The position numbers and the translations under genes are program-made. DNA of 64,000 nt from CAVZAB01 sp963773155 (GTDB lineage: Bacteria; Pseudomonadota; Alphaproteobacteria; Rhizobiales; Beijerinckiaceae). The notes beneath the pieces were generated by a model. That model was not told where the DNA came from. It searched no databases and saw nothing but the letters and a program-made list of their open reading frames with translations. Shown in pieces: positions 26,665-35,978 of this stretch. The DNA is taken from the NCBI GenBank assembly GCA_963773155.1, contig CAVZAB010000012.1, positions 246,794-310,793 on the forward strand, given 5' to 3'. Each line of letters opens with the position of its first letter. The stretch's first letter is position 1.

Positions 26665-28377
26665 ATGGCAATGATGAGCCGCAAAGACTACGCACTCATG
26701 TATGGACCGACCAAGGGCGATGCGGTCCGACTTGGAGATACCTCGCTGCTGGCCGAGGTGGAGCACGATTTCGCCGTTCCTGGCGAGGAATGCCTGCACG
26801 GCGGCGGCAAGACTCTGCGCGATGGCCTTGGGATGACGCCCGGCTACGACAGCGCCATGGGGGCCCTCGACATGCTGTTGTGCAACGCCGTGGTCATCGA
26901 TCCCGTGCTCGGCATCGTGAAGGGCGACATCGGAATCAAGGACGGTAAGATCGTTGCGATCGGCAAGGCCGGCAACCCTGCAACGATGGACGGCGTGCAT
27001 CCTAAACTGATCGTTGGTGCAGCGACCACGGTTCGCGATGCGGAGGGTATGATTGTTACGCCCGGCGGCATCGACGTTCATGTCCATTTCGATTCAGCTC
27101 AGCTGTGCGAGCATGCGATCAGTTCGGGGTTGACCACGATGATCGGAGGCTCGCTTGGCCCCATCACCGTGGGCATCGACTGCGGCGGTGCTTTCAACGT
27201 CGGCAAAATGCTGCAGGCCGCCGAGCAGTGGTCCATCAACTTTGGCTTCCTTGGCCGTGGCAATACCTCGCGACCACGCTCGATCTACGACCAGATGCGG
27301 AGCGGCTGCATCGGGCTCAAGATCCACGAGGACTGGGGCTCGATGCCAGCCGTAATCGACACCTGCCTGTCGGTTGCCGACGAACTGGATTTCCAGGTCC
27401 AACTGCATACCGACACTCTCAATGAGAGTGGCTTTCTGGAGGAGACGCTTGCCGCCATACGAGGGCGGACCATCCACATGTACCATACCGAAGGCGCCGG
27501 CGGTGGGCATGCGCCCGACATCATCCGCGTCGCCGGCGAGATCAATTGTCTTCCGTCATCGACCAATCCGACTAATCCATACACGGTCAATACCTTCGAT
27601 GAACACCTTGACATGACGATGGTGTGCCATCACCTTAATCCGGCCATCCCGGAGGACGTCGCCTTTGCGGAGAGTCGCATCCGGGCACAGACGATCGCGG
27701 CCGAGGACATTCTGCACGACCTGGGCGCGATCTCGATGCTGGGCTCGGACAGTCAGGGCATGGGCAGGGTCGGAGAGGTTATCTGTCGCACCTGGCAGCT
27801 GGCATCGAAGATGAAGGACCAGCGCGGGCGGTTGCCGGAGGAGAAGAGCAGACTAGGCGACAACGAGCGCATCAAACGCTACATCGCCAAGTATACCATT
27901 AATGCCGCACGCACATTCGGGATCGACGCCTACATCGGCTCTCTCGAGCCTGGCAAGATGGCCGACCTGGTGATGTGGCGCCCCGGGTTCTTCGGCATCA
28001 AGCCGGAGATTGTTGTGAAGGGCGGTTTCATTTGCTGGGGTGTCATGGGCGACAGTGCTGCCAGCCTGATGACCTGCGAACCCCTGCTGATGCGGCCGCA
28101 ATGGGGAGCCTTCGGACGGGCGAGGCAGTCGCTCAGTGCCTGTTTCGTCAATCCATTGGCGATCGAGGCCGACGTCGCCGGCAAGCTCGACATAAGGAAG
28201 AGCCTTTTGCCGACCAGGGGAACGCGCAAGCTCAACAAGCAGCACATGCTGCACAACGATGCGTGCCCGAAAATCACGGTAGACCCGCAGACGTTCGACG
28301 TGTTCGTCGATGGCAAGATTGCGACTTGCGACCCCGCACAGCAGGTGCCGTTGGCCCAGAGGTATATGCTGAGATGA
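26665..28377 (+). CDS. ureC: Urease alpha subunit (catalytic)
   Basis: 570 residues, the normal length. Dinickel-site residues are visible: HVHF (about residue 138), the Lys to be carbamylated in GLKIHEDWG (about 219), the His residues of QLHTDTLNE and MYHTEGAGGGHAPD, and the catalytic flap Cys-His in MVCHHLN. GSDSQGMGRVGE carries the late Asp ligand. Urease hydrolyses urea to ammonia and carbamate in the cytoplasm. It overlaps ureG by four bases (ATGA). In this operon it should consume the urea freed by the ureohydrolases encoded upstream and by the GdmH-like enzyme. Confidence 0.95.
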   Translation: MAMMSRKDYALMYGPTKGDAVRLGDTSLLAEVEHDFAVPGEECLHGGGKTLRDGLGMTPGYDSAMGALDMLLCNAVVIDPVLGIVKGDIGIKDGKIVAIGKAGNPATMDGVHPKLIVGAATTVRDAEGMIVTPGGIDVHVHFDSAQLCEHAISSGLTTMIGGSLGPITVGIDCGGAFNVGKMLQAAEQWSINFGFLGRGNTSRPRSIYDQMRSGCIGLKIHEDWGSMPAVIDTCLSVADELDFQVQLHTDTLNESGFLEETLAAIRGRTIHMYHTEGAGGGHAPDIIRVAGEINCLPSSTNPTNPYTVNTFDEHLDMTMVCHHLNPAIPEDVAFAESRIRAQTIAAEDILHDLGAISMLGSDSQGMGRVGEVICRTWQLASKMKDQRGRLPEEKSRLGDNERIKRYIAKYTINAARTFGIDAYIGSLEPGKMADLVMWRPGFFGIKPEIVVKGGFICWGVMGDSAASLMTCEPLLMRPQWGAFGRARQSLSACFVNPLAIEADVAGKLDIRKSLLPTRGTRKLNKQHMLHNDACPKITVDPQTFDVFVDGKIATCDPAQQVPLAQRYMLR

Positions 28378-29010
28378 GGTTTAAGGGGAAGAAGAACCTG
28401 CCGGGTGCCGCCCGCATTGGCATCGGCGGCCCGGTCGGCTCCGGCAAGACGGCCCTGGTCGAACGCCTCATCCCGGCCTTCAGGGGGCGCGGCATCGAGG
28501 TCGGAGTCGTCGCCAACGATATCGTCACGCAGGAGGATGCCGAGCGGATCCGACGCTCGGGCCTGATTGATCCCAACCGCGTGCTGGCCGTTGAAACGGG
28601 AGCCTGTCCGCACACGGCTATCCGCGAGGATCCGACCCTCAATATGCAGGCGGTCGACCGCCTGGTGGGGGCGTTTCCGGAAGTGGACGTCGTGCTTGTC
28701 GAGTTCGGGGGGCGACAACCTGGCATCGACTTTCTCGCTGGAGCTTGTCGACTATTGGTTGTTCGTTATCGATACAGCGGGCGGAGACGATATTCCGCGC
28801 AAGAGGGGCCTCAGTATCGTCCGATGCGATCTCCTGGTCATCAATAAGACGGACCTTGCGCCGTATGTCGGTGCCGACATCTCATTGATGATCAGGGAGG
28901 CCAACGAGGTACGCCGCGGTCGGCCAGTCATGCTAACCAACTGCAAGACGGGCGAAGGCGTAGAGGCCATCGTGGATCAGCTTATCGATGACGTTGTATT
29001 CGCAAGTTGA
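28374..29010 (+). CDS. ureG: Urease accessory GTPase UreG, one-base frameshift
   Basis: The first half (28374 to about 28704) reads IGIGGPVGSGKTALVERLIP with a P-loop, VVANDIVTQEDAERI and ETGACPHTAIREDP. The second half, in the +1 frame, reads GGDNLASTFSLELVDYWLF, DTAGGDDIPRKRG and NKTDLAPYVGADI. The two join exactly if one T of the TT at 28704-28705 is removed, giving a full 211-residue UreG. As written the gene would end early and urease could not be matured. Because every other urease gene is intact, a sequencing error is the more likely cause. UreG hydrolyses GTP to drive nickel insertion. Confidence 0.85.
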
Positions 29011-29893
29011 ACGGGGGTCGCTGCTTGTTGCAGGAGCGACGGGTGCGCGCGCGCCCGGGGGCCGCTTGGCGCACGGGCGGCTCGATGTGGAATTCCGCGC
29101 CGATGCCGATGCGCGCACCTACGTCGATCGCCAGTACGCCACACATCCGTTCCACATTTGCCGCCCACACTATCATGACCCTGACCTGCCTGGGCTTGCG
29201 ACGCTTTACACGCAATCCTGCTCGGGCGGACTCTACGAAGATGATCGGCTGGACACTCGCATCGTCGCGCACCCCGGTGCCGAGGCGCACGTGACAAGCC
29301 AAGCGTCGACAATCGTTCACAGCATGCCAGCGGGATCGGCCGTGCAGAGCGTACGCATCGAAGCCTTCGCGGGGGCGTATCTGGAATATCTACCCGATCC
29401 CCAGATTCTCTTCCCGAATTCTCGGTGCAGTTCCACAATTAGCGCGGACGTCTGCCGCGGGGCAACAGTGGTGCTCTCCGACGCCTTCCTCCTGCATGAC
29501 CCGAACGGTGCCGATGGCGTTTTCGCGACCTACTTCAGCGAGATCGTGATCAGGGACGAGACCAGCAGGACACTTGCCATCGATCGCCTCAGATTAACCG
29601 GTCGGTCGCTCCTGGACCGCCATCCAGGCGTCACCGGTGCATTTGCAGCCCAAGGCACGCTTGTCATCGCCGGCCAACAGGAGCTGGCGCGAGACGTGAT
29701 CACGGAACTTCGAGGTATCAACTTCAACTATGGCGAAGCCGCGATCGGGTTCTCGCTGCTTCCTAATGTGGCGGGCGTGATTGTTCGTATTCTTGCTGTT
29801 GATGGGGCCACGCTCAGGCGGGCGATGCATCTCAATTGGTGCGTCATGCGGCTGCGGCTAAAGGGTTCGGTTCCGCCGGAAAGACGCAAATAG
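28988..29893 (+). CDS. ureD: Urease accessory protein UreD
   Basis: 301 residues. UreD/UreH motifs include a GRLDVEF strand near the start, THPFHICRPHYHDP, TQSCSGGLYEDD and a central AHVTSQASTIVHSM. It is the scaffold that binds apo-urease and recruits UreF and UreG. The ATG overlaps the ureG stop by 23 bases. Its place at the end of the operon is unusual, since ureD is first in many bacteria. Confidence 0.87.
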   Translation: MTLYSQVERGSLLVAGATGARAPGGRLAHGRLDVEFRADADARTYVDRQYATHPFHICRPHYHDPDLPGLATLYTQSCSGGLYEDDRLDTRIVAHPGAEAHVTSQASTIVHSMPAGSAVQSVRIEAFAGAYLEYLPDPQILFPNSRCSSTISADVCRGATVVLSDAFLLHDPNGADGVFATYFSEIVIRDETSRTLAIDRLRLTGRSLLDRHPGVTGAFAAQGTLVIAGQQELARDVITELRGINFNYGEAAIGFSLLPNVAGVIVRILAVDGATLRRAMHLNWCVMRLRLKGSVPPERRK

Positions 29894-31235
29894 GGATGAG
29901 CGCTCGATCCGCCCGTGAATGCCGCCAACTATGTTTGCCGACCAGCACTTGCCGTTCGCCCTGGCCGCCTACTAGCCTGTGATTGACCAAGACCCAATTT
30001 TAACAGTATGAAATTCAAAGCTATGCACTTTCAATGTGTTACGGTCGCGTGGCAAGCTCTTAGCACCACATTGCTGGGATGGAGCTGTTTAGGGGGCCAA
30101 GATGCGATCGCGGTGACTGTTGCTCGAGCTGGCGTCGGCCATCCCTCATGGCGAAAGCGAAGGACGGAACACGAGATCCTGGACCACAAAGTTTCGATGA
30201 TCTTTGAACCGGGAATTTGGCGACGCGTCCGCCTTGAGCTCCGTTCTTCAATCGTTTGGCGGTCTTATTGCTGTCGCCAGGCCCTTTCGGGGCCTCCGGT
30301 TGACTTGCTTCTTTACACCGCTCAACTTGATACCAGCCCTCCTGACACCTCAGCCACGCGATCTCTTGGCGGCTAGTACACAACAGTCTGCTTCAATGCG
30401 GAATCTCGCCCAGAAGCTGCACAACCAGCATCTGCAGACCAATAGTTTCAAAAAAGCGAAAGCAAATCAATATCGTGGTGCGGCATCCCAGAGTGAAACA
30501 GACCGCAGCCCCTCCAACTTAGATATTGGCCCAGGCTTTACTGGGGTCACCCCATTTCCAGGTCGCGCGCGATAATAATCGAACGAGGAGCGTCTGACGT
30601 CACCGGTTGTAGCCGGGAGACCTGGGGCCAACTGGGCCTATGCTCGCAGCATCAGGAAAACACCGGAAAGCTTGCCCACGGTTTGGTTCGAACGCTTCGC
30701 AGGTTTCCCATTTGAATTCTTCGACGCCATTGCAACGGCCGGTCGGGAAGAAATCCGATTAGGTCTGATCGCATCCCCGGTCTCGCTGGCCACGCAATTA
30801 ATCATCTGCCGATGACTGGCTCGACCTGAACAGCGTTACCGATGCCTCATGGCATCGGTAACGCTGCGCTTACGGCCGCAAAAGCTCTTGTCGGCGACAA
30901 GGAGCTGGATCGTTCCGCCAGTCGCGGTATCGATGATGACAGTTTACAGCGTATGCTCTTCGTATGTTGCCGGGCAAGGCTTTTGACATGGGTAGCGAAC
31001 TGTCCACCGACCGCTGGGCCGATAAAGGCAAAGGGTTGGGCTCGAGGAGGGGTCCCTCTTACTCGGGAAAAGCCGAACGTCTGACTCGACAGAAATGCCG
31101 CCGAAAGGCTTAGCTCAGCGGTCGTCATTGCCCTTTCTATCGGGAAAATACCGTAAACCCGGCGGGACTGGACGAATTACAGGGCAAAGGGCAAGATGTA
31201 AGGTGCCACCGTTCAATCTGGGTTGGAGGAAATCG
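29894..31235. other. Long gap between ureD and the nickel permease gene
   Basis: About 1.34 kb without a supported gene. One frame from about 30598 to 30816 (WFERFAGFPFEFFDAIATAG) looks like protein but has no start and no known family. A strong palindrome sits at 30831-30866. The rest shows no clear coding bias. Confidence 0.35.
30831..30866. repeat. Perfect 16-base inverted repeat
   Basis: Arms at 30831-30846 (cagcgttaccgatgcc) and 30851-30866 are exactly complementary around a TCAT loop. No T-run follows on either strand, so a simple terminator is not indicated. It may be a regulator site, an IS end or a fold-back structure. Confidence 0.6.
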
Positions 31236-31823
31236 ATGAACCGCTTTTTTTTGCTTGGAATGACCGCGCTGCTGCCGTCGATTGCTGCTGCCCATACCGG
31301 GGTTGGCGACGCCGAAGGGATCTCGCACGGCTTCTTGCATCCGCTGAGCGGGTTCGACCATGTTCTCGCGATGGTTGCAGTGGGCATGTTTGCGGCCCAT
31401 CTGGGCGGCCGTGCTGTTTGGCTGGTGCCCTTGTCATTCGTGACTATGATGGCGGTGGGCGGAGCGCTGGGAATGGCCGGCATCCTGTTTCCCATCGTCG
31501 AAATCGGCATCGGCCTCTCGGTTGTTGTTCTCGGTTTAGCTGTCGCTCTCGGTCTATCGCTTCCCCTCGCGGCCGCAATGGGTCTGGTCGGCTTCTTCGC
31601 TCTATTCCACGGCCATGCTCACGGCGCGGAAATGCCCGAAACCGCCTCCGGTTTCGGCTATGCCGCAGGGTTCATTTTCGCCACAGCACTGCTTCATGCC
31701 GCGGGCATTGGAGCAGGAGTGTTGATAGCTCAGCTGCATGGTCAGATCGGGAAGCGGATTCAACAAGTTGTTGGCGGAGCTGCCGCAATCGCCGGCGTCG
31801 GCATTCTTGCCGGTTGGTTCTAG
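31236..31823 (+). CDS. hupE: HupE/UreJ nickel permease
   Basis: 195 residues. A signal peptide (cut near SIAAA-HTG) precedes six hydrophobic segments. The family signature HPLSGFDHVLAMVAVGMFA, with metal-binding His and Asp, is at about residues 35-53, and a second His group (FHGHAHGAE) is near residue 130. HupE/UreJ proteins take up nickel for hydrogenase or urease. A GGAGG site lies before the ATG. Although 1.3 kb separates it from ureD, it clearly belongs to the nickel-enzyme set. Confidence 0.87.
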   Translation: MNRFFLLGMTALLPSIAAAHTGVGDAEGISHGFLHPLSGFDHVLAMVAVGMFAAHLGGRAVWLVPLSFVTMMAVGGALGMAGILFPIVEIGIGLSVVVLGLAVALGLSLPLAAAMGLVGFFALFHGHAHGAEMPETASGFGYAAGFIFATALLHAAGIGAGVLIAQLHGQIGKRIQQVVGGAAAIAGVGILAGWF

Positions 31824-31994
31824 GCCAACTCCGTGCGCTCGTTCTCGCTCTTGTTAAGGAGCTCGCGCGCCGCCGAAGCCACGAGCGGATGCGGAGAATC
31901 GCCGAGGTGAGGCGTGCTCATCGTCGACAAAAGCGTCGCTTCGATCGGGCGCTTGGGATCTCTCCCGATCGCCTCGGTTCTCATCCGAAAAAGC

Positions 31995-32235
31995 ATCTGA
32001 CCCATTTCGGTGGGATCCTCCAGGCCGATGCATTTGCAGGCTATTCCGGCCTGTATAGGGCCGAACGAAAGCTGGTGCCGACAATTGAAGCGGCGTGTTG
32101 GTCGCGTGCGCGTCGCAAGTTCTTTGTCCTCACCGATATTGCCTCGAAAGCCAGCAAGAGCAAAAAGCCCGCTGTCATATCCCCGGTTTGAGGCGGTCCA
32201 GAAGATGGACGTCATCTTCGCACTAGAGTGCTGAT
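31995..32235 (+). pseudogene. IS66-family transposase C-terminal fragment
   Basis: About 65 residues of IS66 TnpC: FGGILQADAFAGYSGLY, then EAACWSRARRKFFVLTDIAS and KPAVISPV. The continuation EAVQKMDVIF lies in another frame, so the fragment is broken as well as truncated at both ends. It abuts a broken lytic transglycosylase gene on the opposite strand and may have interrupted it. Confidence 0.72.
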
Positions 32236-32249
32236 CAACGAGCAAACAG

Positions 32250-32457
32250 GTTGTCGGCGTGTCGAAGAGATCCCGCATCTCACGCATATACGCGGTTCCC
32301 ACCAAAACATTGTCACGGGGATTGAAAGGATCCGGGCCCAATCCGTAGCGTTGTCTCAGCTCAGACTAGGTCTCGGGCATCACTTGCTTGAGACCGATTG
32401 TACCCAGGAGCGCTATGGCCAGACCGGTAGCCACCGTAGTTCGGCGGTTGAGTGGTG
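32250..32457 (-). pseudogene. Lytic transglycosylase remnant (conjugation type)
   Basis: The minus strand reads GTIGLKQVMPET, a TAG where Trp is expected, then SELRQRYGLGPDPFNPRD and NVLVGTAYMREMRDLFDTP, matching the SLT domain of VirB1/TrbN-like transglycosylases. The N-terminus with the catalytic Glu and everything after DTP are missing. It lies directly downstream of the traF remnant, as in conjugative elements. Confidence 0.62.
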
Positions 32458-32762
32458 TTATCGCCGCTCCTCAACGATCCAAAGTGGCTCCGACCAGCCG
32501 ACGATCGAGAAGGCCGTTAGCGGTCCGGAATACCGCCCGCCGAGCGATTCATCTCGGTTCACGAGGAAACCTCGCCGTCTCTGAGCAGGTCGCAGGCCTT
32601 GCCGAGCTGGGAGCGCGCGTCCGGCATGGTCTCGATGAGGTCATGCTCAACGACCGGGCGCACTCGGTAGAGGCCGATCGGCGCGCTTGCAGACAACGCC
32701 GTAAGTGCCAACGGCCCCACTACGGCCAACGCCGTTATGACGATTTTGCGTCGCGGACTCAT
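32458..32762 (-). pseudogene. TraF-type conjugative signal peptidase remnant
   Basis: The N-terminal part (from 32762) is a hydrophobic leader followed by SASAPIGLYRVRPV, the region around the catalytic Ser of S26/TraF peptidases. The C-terminal part in another frame reads NRDESLGGRYSGPL, then IVGWSEPLWI and a stop at 32458. The middle, including the catalytic Lys region, has been deleted. It indicates that an integrative conjugative element or plasmid once inserted here. Confidence 0.65.
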
Positions 32763-32929
32763 GGCTTGACGCCAGCGTGCCTATCGCCGCATCACGCCGT
32801 TGGGAGAGCGCGATGCCGTTGTTGTCGCGACCGTTGGCCAAAGCCAAGAAAGCCATCATGCGCATCGAGTTCAATACGGCGACGCTTGCCGCCCTATTCC
32901 ATCACTCAACCGACTAGAGACCGGCCTGC

Positions 32930-33430
32930 AAGTTCAGAGCTTCGGCTTTATCCTGCTCCCCGGTTTCACGCTCATGTCCTTCGCCGCGGCGACGGAACCG
33001 CAGCGCGCGGCCAACCCGGTCCTGCGTGACCTGCGGCGGAGGCGTGGCGCCGCTCGATCTGATGCACGCCCTGATCGCCGAGCGAATGGGGGCGATTTCG
33101 CGCGGCTGACTGGTTCCTTCACACCCAGGTTGAGTCAGGCGCGCGACCGCAGCGCGCCTCACTCGCCGAGCGTTTCTCGGTACATCATCCGATCCTCCTC
33201 ACTGTACTGGAAAAAATGGAGGCGACGAATGAGGCCCCTCTCTCGCGAAGCGCAATGGCGCGTTTCGCAGGAGTATCGTCACGACATCTCGACCATGTTC
33301 GCAGAACATCGAGGCGCAAGCTTCCTCGACGACTATCATCGCTTACGGCTGGAACACGCGGACCGCCTTCTACGGAAGAGTGCGCTTTCGATCTCCGAAA
33401 TCGCTTTCACTACGGGGTATTCAAGTAACC
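32930..33430 (+). pseudogene. GlxA-like AraC-family regulator remnant
   Basis: Pieces in several frames: FGFILLPGFTLMSFAAATEP (start of the DJ-1/PfpI-like domain), then CGGGVAPLDLMHALIAERMG (end of that domain), then MEATNEAPLSRSAMARFAGV and AEHRGASFLDDYHRLRLEHA (the AraC helix-turn-helix region), and finally LSISEIAFTTGYSS. Most of the ligand domain is deleted and at least three frame changes are needed. The 3' end runs into the DUF3631 gene, marking a recombination junction near 33430. Confidence 0.7.
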
Positions 33431-34834
33431 ACTGTCGCCGGGCCACCATCGGAGTTGACAATTTGCGGCGAGGTCGAGCGGCTTTCTGGGAATGAAGCAC
33501 GCAAGCGGCACCGAGAGACGGAAGAGGCTGCCACTGGTCGTGTGCGGGACGAATTCGATGCGCAGGGGTGGATCGGCGAAATTTACGTTGGCAACGTGCT
33601 CGATGATCTCTATACTGAGATTGACAGGCATGCCCGGGTTTCCCCAATAGAAAGGGACGCGATTGCCCTTTGGGCCGCCCATACACACCTGGTGCACAAC
33701 TATCGTGTCTGTCTGGCTGTCTCCCCTAAGCTTGCGATTCAGGCGCCGAGCCGTGGTTCAGGAAAATCGACTTTGCTGGAGTTGGTCGGCGCGGTGTCGT
33801 ATCGAGCGATCATAGCATCCTCAATCAGCGCGTCAGCGGTGTTTCGCACGGTCGACGCCGGCCAGAACTCGTTGATGCTCGATGAAGCCGACAATGTGTT
33901 GGATGACAACAAGTCCGAGTTGAATGCTGTGCTCAACGCCTCGCACCGACGGTCAACCGGGTACGTTATGCGCGTGGAGAAGACACCCGACGGTAGATTC
34001 GAAACGGTTCGCTTCAGTGCGTTCACCGCGATTGCCCTCGCAGGCATCAACAAGTTGCCAGCGACATTGCAAGACAGGTCAATTGTTGTCCAGATGAAGA
34101 AAGTGACGCTGATGGAGGCAAGAGAGCTCACGCACCTCCGCGACGGCATGTCGCCAGAGCTGGATGCCATCCGCTCACAATTGCGGACCTGGGGCGAGGC
34201 ACTCGACGGCCTACCGGATCCCTATATGCCTAACGGGCTATTCAACCGGCGCGGCGACAATTGGCGGCCCCTTATTGCTATCGCGGAGCTAGCTGGGGGA
34301 GACTGGCCGGAACGCGTCCGTCGGGCTGCGATGACCTCTGTCGACGATCAATCCGACGACTCGTTCTTCGGGTTGCTGGCGACCATCCAACGCGCCTTCG
34401 GCGCTCGCAAAAAGATGACAAGTGACGAGCTAATCGAAGCACTCATCGCTGACACGGATGAAGAGTACGGGACCGAGAATCGGGGCCGTCCGATTACGCC
34501 AAAATGGCTGGCGCGGCAACTCGCAGAGGTTCTTGAGCCGCGAGGCCCGCAAAAGTGGCGTAAGGGCAAGAAAACCGAACGCGGATATATTCTGAGTCAG
34601 TTTGCCGACGTGTTCATTAGGTATGGGCTGGCAGGCTCGGATTGTATCGGTACTTCGGAAGAAGCCTCACAGAACGCTCAGCAGTCCGGATCGGCTAATA
34701 GTACCCTTTCGGATGAACCCCCAGGAAGGCGCGCCACATCCGCCACACGCGCCACAGCCCAGCGAAAACAAGGGGTTACCTGTGGCGGATACCGAGGAAA
34801 CAACCGCCACATCGGCGGTGCCGAATGGAGGTGA
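33380..34834 (+). CDS. DUF3631-domain ATPase-like protein, 5' truncated
   Basis: The open frame starts at 33380, but the first 17 or so codons are an out-of-frame part of the GlxA remnant; recognisable protein begins near 33440 (SELTICGEVERLSG). The body carries ALWAAHTHLVHNY, a Walker A-like APSRGSGKSTLLELV, a Walker B-like LMLDEADNVL and the DUF3631 core (FSAFTAIALAGINKLPATL, then DRSIVVQMKK). Such proteins are found on plasmids, phages and integrative elements, often as C-terminal parts of primase-like proteins. The missing N-terminus and the frayed C-terminus suggest a residual, probably inactive, replication gene. Confidence 0.65.
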   Translation: MRFRSPKSLSLRGIQVTTVAGPPSELTICGEVERLSGNEARKRHRETEEAATGRVRDEFDAQGWIGEIYVGNVLDDLYTEIDRHARVSPIERDAIALWAAHTHLVHNYRVCLAVSPKLAIQAPSRGSGKSTLLELVGAVSYRAIIASSISASAVFRTVDAGQNSLMLDEADNVLDDNKSELNAVLNASHRRSTGYVMRVEKTPDGRFETVRFSAFTAIALAGINKLPATLQDRSIVVQMKKVTLMEARELTHLRDGMSPELDAIRSQLRTWGEALDGLPDPYMPNGLFNRRGDNWRPLIAIAELAGGDWPERVRRAAMTSVDDQSDDSFFGLLATIQRAFGARKKMTSDELIEALIADTDEEYGTENRGRPITPKWLARQLAEVLEPRGPQKWRKGKKTERGYILSQFADVFIRYGLAGSDCIGTSEEASQNAQQSGSANSTLSDEPPGRRATSATRATAQRKQGVTCGGYRGNNRHIGGAEWR

Positions 34835-35063
34835 TGCAGCATCATCAACTGCAATAGGGATTGTGGCACTTATAAATAGAGCCGACCAAGCGATCAAACC
34901 GCCACACGGCAAAATCAAAGAATAACAGTAACTTGCCACACACAGTGGCGGATGGGGCGGTTGTCGCGGCTCATATAGGTAACACTATTGAGGGAAACGG
35001 TGAAACGGAACAGGGCACCCAAAATCTGACGGTGCAGCACACGCCATACGGGGAGCCCCTGCT

Positions 35064-35590
35064 GTGAACCTCCAGAAGGCAGTCGAGCCCGAACTGCGGC
35101 AACTCCTTGTGGAAGCAAAGGCTCTGGGCGTGGGGCTGCGCCTCAGCGGCGCCGATGTTGCAGTAACCGGTCGGCAACCGCCCGAAGCACTTCTTCGGGC
35201 CCTGAAGGCTCGCCGCTCCGATCTTTGGAACTTGCTTGGAGGTCCTGGTCTTGATGCTCCTGCAATCGGTCTCCTACAACAGCTCAATGTGCGACCATTT
35301 CTCGTCGAAACAGCCGACTCAGCAGCGGAAGCAATTGATCGACTTCTGGCAGATGCTAGGGACCAGGCAGAATTCTACGTCTGAGCTACCGATATTTGGC
35401 TTCGACATAGAGACGGCGCCGCTGCCTACCTATCTAAAACCGCGCTCATCAATCCGGCTGCTGAAAAGCGGGGCCCCTGCCTCCGGCCAAGATCGGCACG
35501 ACGATCGTGCCGGCCTTGACCCACACCGTGCTTCGATCGCCAGCACGTCTTGTGGCAGGCCGTCTATATATTTGAACATGGCCGTCCTCT
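35064..35590 (+). pseudogene. 5' fragment of an element-borne DNA polymerase (exonuclease domain start)
   Basis: From a GTG at 35064 (GGGGAG site), 106 residues read PELRQLLVEAKALGVGLRL and so on to a stop at 35384. A second frame then continues with LPIFGFDIETAPLPTYLKPR, an ExoI-like FDIET motif of family A polymerases, and AGLDPHRASI. I read this as one gene shifted near 35380 and cut off near 35590. The 106-residue part alone could also be an independent small gene of unknown function. It belongs with the DUF3631 gene to a decayed mobile element. Confidence 0.45.
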
Positions 35591-35978
35591 TCTTTCTCTT
35601 CCAATCTGGTCACCAGGCCGCCCCGAAACGAGGTGATGGGAATACCTCAATCCGTCGCCCGGTTGCAGCATTCGTTCTCCTTACGATTCAATCCGGACTG
35701 GTTGTCATTCTGTGGCAAGCTGCCTCTGGTGCCGTAAGCCAGCCGGAGAACGGGACGAATCAGTTTGTGCGTGTTGGCGAACACGCCGGTTTCAGTTATC
35801 TCAATCGCATTATTTGAATTCATAATTTCTCCTTTCGGTCTTACAGATGCAGAACAATTAAAGCAAAAAGCAGCTATGGCCCTCTTGACAAAGATCAGGT
35901 GAAAATCGCCGTTTAGCAACAGAAACGTTTTCTTCTCGTAACATCGTCATGATAGGTTCCACTCACGTGCGTGTAGTC
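35591..35978. other. Gap between mobile-element debris and ppk2
   Basis: Nearly 390 bases with no recognised gene. The part after 35820 is AT-rich. Any terminator for the minus-strand ATPase-ppk2 operon should lie here, but no clear stem with a T-run was seen. Confidence 0.3.
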
